Shown piece by piece: positions 26,035 to 34,730 of a stretch of 64,000 bases of DNA. The stretch comes from an uncultured Gelidibacter sp. GTDB lineage: Bacteria > Bacteroidota > Bacteroidia > Flavobacteriales > Flavobacteriaceae. Within the stretch, counting starts at the first letter, position 1. The number at the start of each line of letters is the position of its first letter. The notes below the pieces were generated by a model, which ran no database searches, was not told the DNA's origin, and worked only from the letters and a program-made list of their open reading frames with translations. Position numbers and translations under genes: made by a program. The stretch covers positions 434,001 to 498,000 of the forward strand of contig NZ_CANMTE010000001.1 in assembly GCF_947500795.1 (NCBI RefSeq), in the 5' to 3' direction.

Positions 26035-27993
26035 ATGCAACAAAACTCCACATTTCCCATAAAACAAAACGAACTCGATATGCTTCGCGATGAAGCAGCA
26101 TCATACCTAAAAAGCATTCAATGGGAGCAAGGGCAGCGCGCCAAAAACAAAGATAAGGAGGCGAAAGACGAATCGATTCTCCTGTATCTTTCTCGTGCCA
26201 ACAACGGCTCTAATGTTGCAGAAACAACATCTGTTTCTAAGACCATTTTAGAGCTTAAAAAACGGTTGTTGCCGGATTCTATTGCAATCCCAGTATTGCT
26301 CAATCAAACCTTATATGCGGTTCAGGAAGGGTTGACGCTTGGCGTATGGATAAAGGATAGTTATTATGATGCCTCCGGTTTGTCCAGCTTAAATGAGCGG
26401 AAAGCGTCCTTAGATAGTATGGGAAAACGGGAATACGAAAGCAAAATGCACACGGCAACGGCGTTCATGTTATTTTCAGCTGCTTATTATATTCTGCATC
26501 ATCTAAAACCGTATGCTTCTGACGATTTAAGCGTCATGAAACAAAAGTTCGCGGGGATTCCTGAGATTTCACTTTTATCACCTTTGAAAGGTGTGGCGTG
26601 TATCCTGTTTTATTACGACAAGTATTTAGGACATCCCGATATTATCAAAAGTGATAAGGATGTGGCCGATTTTACAGTCGTGTTTTTTGAAGCGCTGATC
26701 GACGAAATCCAAATGCGAAAAGCCACTTTGGAACACCAAGAAACCATTTTGGACAGAACCTATAAATTGGAGCATTCAGATTTCGCAATTTCTGGATGGA
26801 ATAATGTGTTTGCTGGAGCCGCTAAAAACGTCGAGTTTAATAAAATCCAATTTGAACAGATTGTTGGTAATAAAGATGCTAAGCATTTCGCCCGACGATT
26901 GACCGAGCGTATGTTGAGTTATGATTTTACGGCAAAGAAAAATCCGTTTCAAGAATTGGGCGGCTTTATGCCCGTATTTATGGGTTACGGAATTCCAGGA
27001 ACAGGAAAAAGTATGCTCATCGCAGCCATTGCGACGCGGTTAAAAGAACACTGTGAGCATTTGGAGCTCCCGTTTTTATTTCATCCTATGCCGGACACTT
27101 TAATCTCTACATTTCAGGGAGGTTCTGCAGAAAAGATGGTAGAATGGATGAAACCCATGCAAGATCCTACAAAACTGATTTTTGCACCAATAGATGATGC
27201 TGAAAACAATTTACAAGAACGTACCGCGCAAGGTGTGTCGGCAGGCGTAAAGGAAGTTATCGGTGTGTTTTTAAGATATACTGAAGGCGCTTATGCGGTA
27301 AATTACGGAAATAGTGCTATCGGTTTGTTCACTAATTTACCTGAAATGTTGGATAAGGCGGTGATTTCGCGTGTGCAAGGCCGATTCAAAATTGACGGCG
27401 CACAGACGGAACACGATTTTTTAGATCAGGATCATTTATGGTGGCGAAAGTTGCAACATACGATGCCAGATTTTATCAATATGAAAAATCCGGAGCAATA
27501 CCAATATCTTCAAGATCAAGGTGTGGCTAAAAATATGGGAGAGATTCTCAAATCGGTCGGTAAACCTTCAGAAGAGCGCGTCCATGCGGTTTATGACAAG
27601 GTAGAAAGTCAATTCCAAACCAACGAACATCAATTTTACGCCAATCTGTATAAAGAAATGCAGCGCGTGTTTCCATTCTTTTCGTCCAGGGATGTTCGGA
27701 ATATCCAATCGGCCATTTCATTGCGACTTACTGATTTTGATTTGGAGAGCTCGTGGTTTGATAATCCTGAAGTGTATTTTAAGCAAGATTACGACACCAA
27801 GTTTAATATGCTTCAAGAATTGATGCGCGCCAATATGAAAGGCCTCGATTTTTCTGAAATACGGCGTCAGGAAGTGGTGCGGTATCTAGATAATGTGGCC
27901 ACAATTGCGGATACCGATTTCAAACGCCAGGTGGATTCTAGAGTTAACGACCTTAATATTGAATTGGCAGCACGTCGTCAATTCGATAGTTAA
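26035..27993 (+). CDS. AAA+ ATPase of unknown function
   Basis: A 652-residue soluble protein. Residues 1-300 are mostly helical with no recognised domain. An AAA module follows: Walker A GIPGTGKS (about 319-326), a pore-loop-like STFQGGSAEKM, Walker B as IFAPIDDAENN, and an Arg-finger-like region DKAVISRVQGRF. In Walker B the usual catalytic Glu after Asp is Asp, which is unusual. About 170 C-terminal residues follow. The fold suggests a classical AAA unfoldase or remodeller. Neighbours are a long coiled-coil protein, two soluble unknowns and two membrane proteins, which could be substrates or partners (inference). Confidence 0.85.
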   Translation: MQQNSTFPIKQNELDMLRDEAASYLKSIQWEQGQRAKNKDKEAKDESILLYLSRANNGSNVAETTSVSKTILELKKRLLPDSIAIPVLLNQTLYAVQEGLTLGVWIKDSYYDASGLSSLNERKASLDSMGKREYESKMHTATAFMLFSAAYYILHHLKPYASDDLSVMKQKFAGIPEISLLSPLKGVACILFYYDKYLGHPDIIKSDKDVADFTVVFFEALIDEIQMRKATLEHQETILDRTYKLEHSDFAISGWNNVFAGAAKNVEFNKIQFEQIVGNKDAKHFARRLTERMLSYDFTAKKNPFQELGGFMPVFMGYGIPGTGKSMLIAAIATRLKEHCEHLELPFLFHPMPDTLISTFQGGSAEKMVEWMKPMQDPTKLIFAPIDDAENNLQERTAQGVSAGVKEVIGVFLRYTEGAYAVNYGNSAIGLFTNLPEMLDKAVISRVQGRFKIDGAQTEHDFLDQDHLWWRKLQHTMPDFINMKNPEQYQYLQDQGVAKNMGEILKSVGKPSEERVHAVYDKVESQFQTNEHQFYANLYKEMQRVFPFFSSRDVRNIQSAISLRLTDFDLESSWFDNPEVYFKQDYDTKFNMLQELMRANMKGLDFSEIRRQEVVRYLDNVATIADTDFKRQVDSRVNDLNIELAARRQFDS

Positions 27994-28025
27994 AAATAAA
28001 ATCTAAATCAGACAAAATTTATAGA

Positions 28026-28625
28026 ATGTCAGAAAACATCAAAAATATTACTATTAAAACGCTTTCTAAAGCTTGGGCAACCTTGTCAGAAATCAATTAT
28101 GATTACCAATTTAAAAATGGCTCTTGGAAGCGCGTCTCACGCGAAAGTTATGATCGTGGGCACGGCACCGGAATTTTATTATACAATTCAGAAAAAGGAA
28201 CGGTTATTTTAACCCGGCAATTTCGGATGCCAATTTTTCAAACCAATAAGAACGAAGGCATGTCTATTGAAGTCTGCGCTGGAGCCATCGATGATAACGA
28301 CTCGCCGGAAGTTACAATTATAAGAGAAGTGGAAGAGGAAGTCGGCTACAGAATCACCGATGTTAAAAAAGTGATGGAAGCCTATACTTCACCTGGAGCC
28401 TTGACCGAAAAAATGTACTTATTCGTCGCACCGTATTCCGACACTATGAAAGTACATGAAGGCGGAGGAGTTGCAGGGGAACTCGAAGAAATTGAAGTGA
28501 TAGAACTATCGTTCTCAAAAGCTTTACAAATGATTGCATCGACTGAAATTCGTGATGCGAAAACGATTATGTTGTTACAATATGCACAGATACATGGATT
28601 GTTTGGGGTAGAGAATAGAAAATAG
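28026..28625 (+). CDS. nudK: NUDIX hydrolase NudK (GDP-mannose / nucleotide-sugar pyrophosphatase)
   Basis: A 199-residue NUDIX protein very like E. coli NudK along its length: SYDRGHGTGILLYN, VILTRQFRMPIF, IEVCAGAIDDNDSPEV followed by the Nudix core REVEEEVGY, AYTSPGALTEKMYLF, and EIRDAKTIMLLQYAQ. NudK hydrolyses GDP-mannose and related nucleotide sugars to nucleoside monophosphate and sugar phosphate. The Nudix box has one extra residue before the REVEEE core and Ser where E. coli has Glu. It lies 32 bases after the AAA+ gene, so probably co-transcribed; whether it belongs functionally to the cluster is unclear. Confidence 0.9.
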   Translation: MSENIKNITIKTLSKAWATLSEINYDYQFKNGSWKRVSRESYDRGHGTGILLYNSEKGTVILTRQFRMPIFQTNKNEGMSIEVCAGAIDDNDSPEVTIIREVEEEVGYRITDVKKVMEAYTSPGALTEKMYLFVAPYSDTMKVHEGGGVAGELEEIEVIELSFSKALQMIASTEIRDAKTIMLLQYAQIHGLFGVENRK

Positions 28626-28658
28626 AAAAGAGAGAAGAGAGTAGAGAGATGAGACACA
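28610..28658 (+). repeat. Heptanucleotide array of a different core (AGANNNN, 7 units)
   Basis: Seven 7-base units (AGAGAAT, AGAAAAT, AGAAAAG, AGAGAAG, AGAGTAG, AGAGATG, AGACACA) in register. The first units encode the last residues of NudK and its stop codon. Confidence 0.7.
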
Positions 28659-28690
28659 ATTCATTGAGATAAAATTATTGACATTTTTTA

Positions 28691-29926
28691 ATGGAAAAAT
28701 TAAAAGCAGCACAATTATATAGAGACGAACTCATTCCCATTAGTGGGAAATTGGTTGAGCGTTACAATCAGTGCCTTAAAATATTAGGGTTTACTGAAAC
28801 GAAACTTACTAATTTTTCTATCGATGGTATTGGTTGGAGCCCTGAAATTGCTGAAGAGAAGCAGGAAATCCATTATTTGAATAACGGTGAAGCCAATCCG
28901 AATGCCATTATCATTACCCCGTTGCAAAAAGGAAAACCAGTCTATGTGCCTTTCCATACGTTCGATCGGGAAATGATGCAGCATGTGTTTAGAACTCATG
29001 GTGATAAAATCAACGATATTACCAGAGATTGCGCCATTTGCGTGCACTTTGATCAACATATTGATGCGTTTTATGAGCCTTTGGATGTCTTGAAATATGG
29101 CGATATTTCTATGACGTTTAAACTGATCAATAATCTGGATAAAGTCCAAAAACAGCAGTTTGGGTTAATAGATAAGTTTAAACAAGGCCATAATTTTATT
29201 GACGAAGGTTTGCACCAACAGTTGTTGGAATCGGCTAAAACGTATGGCGATTTAAGACATCGGAATCTTGAGCTCCCACAATTGTATTACACCACAGACT
29301 CGTTTTATACCAAAGCCTTTGGCGGTGTGTTTGTGTTGCGCGATTTTATTTCTCCAATCGTTGTTTTTCAAGACGAAAAGTGGCATAAGGAAGCTATTAA
29401 GGATATCACTTATGATGTGTTAATCTATCATATTTCTCAGCCAGAATTGATGGATAAATTGCGCGATCATTTAATCGTCGGATACGATTTAGATGCTGCT
29501 GTAAAAACACCACGGTATAACCGAATCAAAAAATTTATGTTCGCTCAGTATTTAAAGGATACACCACACCCTATTCAAGATATTTTGGAGGATAATGTGT
29601 TATTTAAGGGGTATTTGAATAAACTAAGTATTGAAGACCGGAAAAATGTAATGAGTGTTGAGCTCTATTTGGAGAAAATGGAAATCAGCAATCAGCATAA
29701 ATTGGCGGATATTGTTGATGTAGAATTATTTGAAGCATTAAATGAACCACATTCGTCATTGAATGTCAAACATCAGGATTTAATCTGGAAATTGTTGGTC
29801 AATATAGCTCCATTGGATGTTTTATTTCTGTATTGGTATGATAAAGAGCTGTTTTATAAAAACTATGACACTTGGGATGATTCCTTGAAAGATTGGGTAA
29901 TTGCGACGATTCGTAACAATATTTAA
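28691..29926 (+). CDS. Soluble protein of unknown function in the AAA+ cluster
   Basis: A 411-residue protein without signal peptide or membrane helices. I do not recognise a family. The N-terminal half has mixed alpha/beta content with segments NAIIITPLQKGKPVYVPFHTFDR and DCAICVHFDQHIDAFYEPL; the C-terminal half is helical and rich in aromatic and acidic residues. ATG 28691 is a clear start, 65 bases after nudK. It sits between the ATPase/NudK pair and the two membrane proteins, on the same strand. Confidence 0.7.
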   Translation: MEKLKAAQLYRDELIPISGKLVERYNQCLKILGFTETKLTNFSIDGIGWSPEIAEEKQEIHYLNNGEANPNAIIITPLQKGKPVYVPFHTFDREMMQHVFRTHGDKINDITRDCAICVHFDQHIDAFYEPLDVLKYGDISMTFKLINNLDKVQKQQFGLIDKFKQGHNFIDEGLHQQLLESAKTYGDLRHRNLELPQLYYTTDSFYTKAFGGVFVLRDFISPIVVFQDEKWHKEAIKDITYDVLIYHISQPELMDKLRDHLIVGYDLDAAVKTPRYNRIKKFMFAQYLKDTPHPIQDILEDNVLFKGYLNKLSIEDRKNVMSVELYLEKMEISNQHKLADIVDVELFEALNEPHSSLNVKHQDLIWKLLVNIAPLDVLFLYWYDKELFYKNYDTWDDSLKDWVIATIRNNI

Positions 29927-30022
29927 GTATTATAGACTAATTTTAAGGGAGGCGGAATGTTTAATTGAGGAAAGGCTGAATTAACCACCTCGTCTTCAGT
30001 TTCTTTACTGAAACTGAATCCA

Positions 30023-30148
30023 CTCCTCCTTAAAAAGGAGGAGAAGTTTTAAGCTTTTTAAAAAACGCAATTAATAACTATCACAAAAGTTCCTTCCCTT
30101 TATAAGGGAAGGTGGATTTAGGCTCCACAAAGAGCCTAAAGACGGAAG
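30023..30148 (+). repeat. Cluster of three hairpins in the gap before the membrane-protein pair
   Basis: Three perfect stems in succession: CTCCTCCTT/AAGGAGGAG (30023-30043), CCTTCCCTT/AAGGGAAGG (30092-30112) and TTTAGGCTC/GAGCCTAAA (30117-30140). They resemble the palindromic intergenic repeats common in Flavobacteriaceae. The 266-base gap 29927-30192 holds nothing else recognisable. Confidence 0.8.
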
Positions 30149-30192
30149 GGTTATAGAATTATTAAACTTTTAAGCATTAAAAACTCGACATC

Positions 30193-30717
30193 ATGACATT
30201 AGAAATCATTGTTTTCATCGGCTCCATTTTATTCGGAATCTTGCTGTATTGGCGGGAATCAACAGGCAACCGACTCTATCGCTTTATAAATAAGTTGATG
30301 TATTCCAAAAAGCTACAAATGTCACCGGACAATCCAACGGGTTTTGTATACCAACAAAAATTTCTATTACGTCTGGTATTCATCACGATGATTTTTTTGG
30401 TTGGTATTTTAATCGCTCGATTTTTAATTCCGATAGATATAGCAACAATTTCAGTATTCGCTTCTAGTATTGTAGGGACGCTTATTGGGACTTATATTGG
30501 AGGTTTTGTGCTGAAATCTGAAAAAGTAATCGATGCCCATAGTGATACCATAGAAGAAAAATTTGATAATGCTATAGATCAAGGGCGCGATTTTATTCAG
30601 GATATCACGTCTAGAGAACCAAAAGTGGTGGAAGAAGCTAAAAAGGAAATCGAAGAAAATCCTGTTGAGCCTAAGAAGAGCGCCCGAGAGCGATTGAAGG
30701 ATAAAGGGCTGATGTAG
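30193..30717 (+). CDS. Membrane protein of unknown function with a charged cytoplasmic tail
   Basis: A 174-residue protein with about three membrane helices (near residues 3-20, 56-76 and 82-105; the last is Gly/Ala/Ser-rich, SSIVGTLIGTYIGGFVL) and a C-terminal, strongly charged helical tail (EEKFDNAIDQGRDF, then VVEEAKKEIEENP, ending ARERLKDKGLM). No family recognised. It is followed after about 70 bases by a second membrane protein on the same strand. The tail could bind a soluble partner of the cluster (inference). Confidence 0.68.
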   Translation: MTLEIIVFIGSILFGILLYWRESTGNRLYRFINKLMYSKKLQMSPDNPTGFVYQQKFLLRLVFITMIFLVGILIARFLIPIDIATISVFASSIVGTLIGTYIGGFVLKSEKVIDAHSDTIEEKFDNAIDQGRDFIQDITSREPKVVEEAKKEIEENPVEPKKSARERLKDKGLM

Positions 30718-30722
30718 ATAGG

Positions 30723-30757
30723 TGTGAGGTTTGAGGACTGAGGTTTGAGTTTGATGT
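30723..30757 (+). repeat. Short heptanucleotide array (5 units, NNTGAGN type)
   Basis: TGTGAGG, TTTGAGG, ACTGAGG, TTTGAGT, TTGATGT in register, a few bases after the stop codon of the gene at 30193. More degenerate than the other arrays. Confidence 0.65.
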
Positions 30758-30789
30758 TGTAATAAGTTTAATAATAGAACAGCGTAATT

Positions 30790-32487
30790 ATGATAAAGAA
30801 TTATTGGAATAGAGGCAGTAGACAAAAAACAATCACCATCGTTGTTACCTTGGTTTTGATGTTGTTATTGTTTTTTCTTCGAGATGATTACCAACCGTTT
30901 TTACTATGGATAAGAAAGTATATCTTCCTCATTCTGGTAATCGGTTTGGTCATGTTTTTCGGGTTGCGAAGCTTTAGAAACTCGGCAAGCGTAGGACGTC
31001 GCATCATGATTCTTGTCTTTCTATTACTCTTTTTCGGGATGCTGTATGTCATTGGCGGACACTTTAAAATGTACGATTATGTGAAAACCTACAATGTGTT
31101 CAATAACTTGAATAAGGTTCAAATTAACGAATTGCCGCTCACCCAAAATGAGCGTATTCAGCCGTTGCGTAATATCTTTTCAATGGCGAATGAATCGGTT
31201 GGGGAGACCAAAGATGTGTCTCTACCACACTTGGTAAGGGTTGATGGTGAAAACAAATGGACTATGGCCATCCAACCTTCCGAAAAATATACCATGCAGC
31301 AAATCAGTGAAAATACGGAGGAGGTATTTGCGGTATCCAGTACATCGCCATTTCCTAGGTTTTCTAATGAAAACCGTATTCCAGTGACCTTTTCAATTGG
31401 CGAATCTCTAAAATTCAGCAGAAACACCTATAATGCTGTGGTGCAACGTTTCAATATTTGGCAATTGTTTACCATGGAACCTGGCGATACGTTTTATATG
31501 AAAAATGATTCCGGTAAATGGGTGGAAGTGGTGAGCTTAATCAAATGGAAAGGCTTCTTTTTTCCTTATCCAACCTTTGGTGGCGTAATGATAATCGATA
31601 GTGGGGAACACGATTTTAACGACTATATAGAGCGGGTTTTAATTGGAAAAGGCACGTATGTCAGTCCCGAGAATATGAAAAATTACCCGTTTTTAACCAG
31701 ACAAAACACGCTATCTGAAAAAGTATCTCGATTACAAGCCGAGTCTTTAAAATTTTTAGGTGGATTTACGGACCCATTACCATGGAAAATGGAAACTGCT
31801 GTGAAAATACCAGACTTACCAGAAGACCAAAATCAGCAGCCTTTTGTTACCGATTTTGATTTTTCATCGGTTGATGCCAAAGCATATAACGGCTTATACC
31901 ACTGGTTTGGATTGGAGCCTATTGGAGAAGAGCGCACGAGTTTGACCTATAGTGTTTTTGTACCTGCAGATGGTACTGATAAGTTGTTTTATTATGATCA
32001 TGCCGCCAAGAAACAAGGCTATGCGGGAGTTTCAGCAATGCCTTTAAAAATAATTGAGTCTCGTAAAGAATATGATTGGTCGGTTAATAAGCCAGTAGAG
32101 TTCAGACCTTATATAAAAGATATCGCAGGTCGCAGACGGATGTTTTTCTTAGGAACAGTATCCGCCGTTAAAGATGGTTCTGCAAAATTTGACGGATCAG
32201 CAACCCCGGACTTGGCGTTGGTTGATAGCGAGTATCGCGACGTGATTTGGATTGATGTCAAACGACCAAGCACATGGGATGAAACCGTATACGATCAGCT
32301 CAATGAAGCTTGGAGAGCAAGTGAAGGGATAGGATATTTTTATGAAGAAGAAAACCGAACTTCCGATTTAGACTTGATGCAACGGGAAATGGATTCAATA
32401 CGATCTATTCCAAAGATTAATGCTAATGCTCAAGAAATAGAAAAGTTACAACGTAAAATAGACTCGTTGAATTCCGCTGGGAATTAA
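30790..32487 (+). CDS. Large membrane-anchored protein of unknown function, last gene of the AAA+ cluster
   Basis: A 565-residue protein with three N-terminal hydrophobic helices (about residues 13-30, 36-56 and 68-88), followed by a soluble region of about 470 residues with mixed strands and helices. Segments such as PHLVRVDGENKWTMAIQPSEKY, FTMEPGDTFYMKNDSGKWVEV and GLYHWFGLEPIGEERTSLTYSVFVP look like repeated beta-domains; the end is a coiled coil (QEIEKLQRKIDSLNS). No family recognised. It is immediately followed by a six-copy palindromic repeat array. Confidence 0.7.
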   Translation: MIKNYWNRGSRQKTITIVVTLVLMLLLFFLRDDYQPFLLWIRKYIFLILVIGLVMFFGLRSFRNSASVGRRIMILVFLLLFFGMLYVIGGHFKMYDYVKTYNVFNNLNKVQINELPLTQNERIQPLRNIFSMANESVGETKDVSLPHLVRVDGENKWTMAIQPSEKYTMQQISENTEEVFAVSSTSPFPRFSNENRIPVTFSIGESLKFSRNTYNAVVQRFNIWQLFTMEPGDTFYMKNDSGKWVEVVSLIKWKGFFFPYPTFGGVMIIDSGEHDFNDYIERVLIGKGTYVSPENMKNYPFLTRQNTLSEKVSRLQAESLKFLGGFTDPLPWKMETAVKIPDLPEDQNQQPFVTDFDFSSVDAKAYNGLYHWFGLEPIGEERTSLTYSVFVPADGTDKLFYYDHAAKKQGYAGVSAMPLKIIESRKEYDWSVNKPVEFRPYIKDIAGRRRMFFLGTVSAVKDGSAKFDGSATPDLALVDSEYRDVIWIDVKRPSTWDETVYDQLNEAWRASEGIGYFYEEENRTSDLDLMQREMDSIRSIPKINANAQEIEKLQRKIDSLNSAGN

Positions 32488-32516
32488 TAAGGAATTTATC
32501 ATTCCAACTTACTTTT

Positions 32517-33200
32517 TGTCATTCCGACGATAGGAGGAATCCCATAACGGCGCATCCAAGTAGCCTTGGATTCTGATTATGAGATGTCTCATTACATTCG
32601 ACATGACAAACCAGTTTCATTGTCATTCCGGCTTAGGTTTGTCATTCCGACGTCAGGAGGAATCCCATAACAGTGAAACCGTGGAATATGATTATGAGAT
32701 GTCTCATTGCATTCGACATGACAAAACAATTTTATTGTCATTCCGACACAATTTTGTCATTCCGACGATAGGAGGAATCCCATAACGGCGCATCCTAATA
32801 GCCTTGGATTATGATTATGAGATGTCTCATTGCATTCGACATGACAAAATGATTATTCGTCATTCCAACGACGAGTTTGTCATTCCGACGTCAGGAGGAA
32901 TCCCATAGCACTAATCATCAGTTTACTTGCTTTATGCGATGTCTCATTGCATTCGACATGACAAAAGCTCGCATTGTCATTCCCACCCAGTTTTGTCATT
33001 CCGACGCTAGGAGGAATCCCATAACAGTGTAACCGCGGATTATGATTATGAGATGTCTCATTACATTCGACATGACAAACCAGTTTCATTGTCATTCCGA
33101 CTGGGCTTTGTCATTCCGACGTCAGGAGGAATCCCATAACAGTAATCACCAGTTTACTTGCTTTATGCGATGTCTCATTGCATTCGACATGACAAAATAA
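32517..33200 (+). repeat. Six-copy palindromic repeat array (BIME/REP-like), units of 115-123 bases
   Basis: Units begin at about 32517, 32640, 32755, 32878, 32994 and 33109. Each contains TGTCATTCCGACG, then AGGAGGAATCCCATA, a variable middle, and GATGTCTCATTGCATTCGAC followed by ATGACA; the ends are imperfect inverted repeats so each unit can fold. Three kinds of middle segment occur in the order A-B-A-C-B-C. The array fills the whole 748-base gap between the convergent genes ending at 32487 and 33236. Short reading frames inside it are not genes. Confidence 0.92.
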
Positions 33201-33235
33201 GACCTCATTCCATTCATCACAAAACCAAAAACACA

Positions 33236-34711
33236 CTACCCAAACCGCTTCTGTAAATCCGCTACGACCGTCTCAATCTGCGCATTTTTGTTTTTCCGCT
33301 CAAGTAAAATTGGTGGCGCTTGTCTCACCTCACAATCAGCAATCGCACAACGTTCACAAGTTACGCCAACCTTTGTAGTCTTAATTTTAGGGTCATCTAA
33401 AAAGGCTATTTTGCGTTGCAGTTGTTTGTTAATCAATAAACCGATGCTTATACTTCTGTATTGATTGTCTCTAAAAGGGTCTTTTGTAGCGGATGATAAC
33501 AGTAAATATTTCATATCATCATCAGGATAATCCGATATCTGAAGATCAAAAACATGATCTTCTTTGGTGCTGCTGATGGTTTTTAAAACTCTTAAAGATA
33601 CCCAACGGCGACAGTAATGTTCATTAGTTTCATTGGCGCGTGGTGAGTGTTGGTGCGATAAATGCAATTCTTTTTTGAGGTGAAAACGTTCACTTCCTGC
33701 ACGATGTGTAAAGCGTAAAAAGAATAAATCTTGAATATTAAACTCTTTTGGGAGCACATTGGTCAAGCGTTGATAGAAGGATTCTGGTGACGCGTTATAG
33801 GAATTTAATATTTCTAAAAACAAGTGCTCATCAAACGTCTCTTTTTCAAATAACGTAGTGAGTTGTTCGGTTATGCTGGCTTTAGGTAAAATTAAAGCGC
33901 CAGCAAAATACGAGGCATAAAAATTATTCAATACCTGATCAAAGTTTTCAAATTTAATCCATGAAAAGGTGTAAAGTCGTTCTTTGTATTGCAGAAAATT
34001 ATATGCCAGCTCTTTGGCATAAATGAACGTCCGCTGAGCATCATCCATTTGGTTAGCAAGCAAAAGTGTCTTTGTTTTTGGTACAAATACAGAACGTAAC
34101 GAATCTAATGCCTGATGTTTGTCTAATTCAGTTTCATTAAACACATAACCGTATTCCTCAATTAGAATTTCCTTTAATTCATCAGAATCGATTGGTTTGG
34201 TTAAATCAATTTGATAAGCCTTAGCGAATTTCAAAACGGCCTGTTCAATTTCTTCAAAATAATTATGGTTCGCCTGTTGGAAGGATCTTACGGAAGCTAA
34301 GTAAAAACTCTCACGACTGAAATTGTAATTCTGCGCGATTTCAATAATAGTACTTATAAAGGCATTCACCTTTGCTGGCGCATTGGAAACGATATCAATG
34401 AGGGTGCTTTCTTGGATTCCAAAAAGGTCTAATGGAATTTCTTTTAAAATTTTAGATTTTAAAATATCGCCAATAGGGGCCAAGTTTTTATCCAGTTTTA
34501 AAGATACCATTTGGTCATATGGCACTTCCAATTTGTCTGAAAGCATCGAAATTTTATCCGGTTTCGGATATTTTTTGCCCTTTTCAATTTCGTTCAAATA
34601 GGACTTCGATAAGCCCGATAATTTAGACAAGCCAAATAGGGACAAATTCTTTTCTGTCCTGATCTGCTTGAGTTTTAACCCGAATATAAGTTTAATGTAG
34701 TCTTCTTCCAT
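33236..34711 (-). CDS. XRE-family regulator with ImmA/IrrE-like and DUF2083-like domains (RamB/ScfR-type)
   Basis: A 491-residue regulator with the layout of RamB/ScfR-type regulators: an N-terminal HTH (LKQIRTEKNLSLFGLSKLSGLSKSYLNEIEKGKKYP), a middle ImmA/IrrE-like region, and a C-terminal domain with CERCAIADCEVRQAPP. The place of the HExxH zinc motif reads YAKELAYN, so peptidase activity is probably lost. Such regulators control the glyoxylate shunt and short-chain fatty-acid use elsewhere. It is divergent from aceB with candidate iterons between. ATG 34711 is chosen over GTG 34717 because a -7 element ends at 34717. Confidence 0.88.
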   Translation of the reverse strand: MEEDYIKLIFGLKLKQIRTEKNLSLFGLSKLSGLSKSYLNEIEKGKKYPKPDKISMLSDKLEVPYDQMVSLKLDKNLAPIGDILKSKILKEIPLDLFGIQESTLIDIVSNAPAKVNAFISTIIEIAQNYNFSRESFYLASVRSFQQANHNYFEEIEQAVLKFAKAYQIDLTKPIDSDELKEILIEEYGYVFNETELDKHQALDSLRSVFVPKTKTLLLANQMDDAQRTFIYAKELAYNFLQYKERLYTFSWIKFENFDQVLNNFYASYFAGALILPKASITEQLTTLFEKETFDEHLFLEILNSYNASPESFYQRLTNVLPKEFNIQDLFFLRFTHRAGSERFHLKKELHLSHQHSPRANETNEHYCRRWVSLRVLKTISSTKEDHVFDLQISDYPDDDMKYLLLSSATKDPFRDNQYRSISIGLLINKQLQRKIAFLDDPKIKTTKVGVTCERCAIADCEVRQAPPILLERKNKNAQIETVVADLQKRFG

Positions 34712-34716
34712 AATCA

Positions 34717-34724
34717 CAAATATA
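34717..34724 (-). promoter_or_regulatory. Putative -7 element (TAtaTTTG) for the RamB/ScfR-like regulator
   Basis: Exact TAnnTTTG on the minus strand only 5 bases from ATG 34711, implying a leaderless or nearly leaderless mRNA. The iterons lie immediately upstream, so the regulator probably controls itself. Confidence 0.55.
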
Positions 34725-34730
34725 ATCGTT

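Noticed and set aside
22805-32487. The AAA+ cluster as a known phage-defence or tellurite-resistance (ter) system
   Set aside because: I see no nuclease, TerD, TelA, toxin, reverse transcriptase or vWA domain, and no mobile-element context; the IVP protein is an Avd relative but no retroelement reverse transcriptase or variable repeat is present.
32579-33095. Short open frames within the 32.5-33.2 kb array (68 and 71 codons)
   Set aside because: They are translations of the palindromic repeat units themselves, on both strands, with no start context and no non-repeat sequence.
32517-33200. Possible CRISPR array
   Set aside because: Repeat units are 115-123 bases, variable inside, with long shared flanks and inverted-repeat ends; middle segments recur. 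No cas genes in the window.
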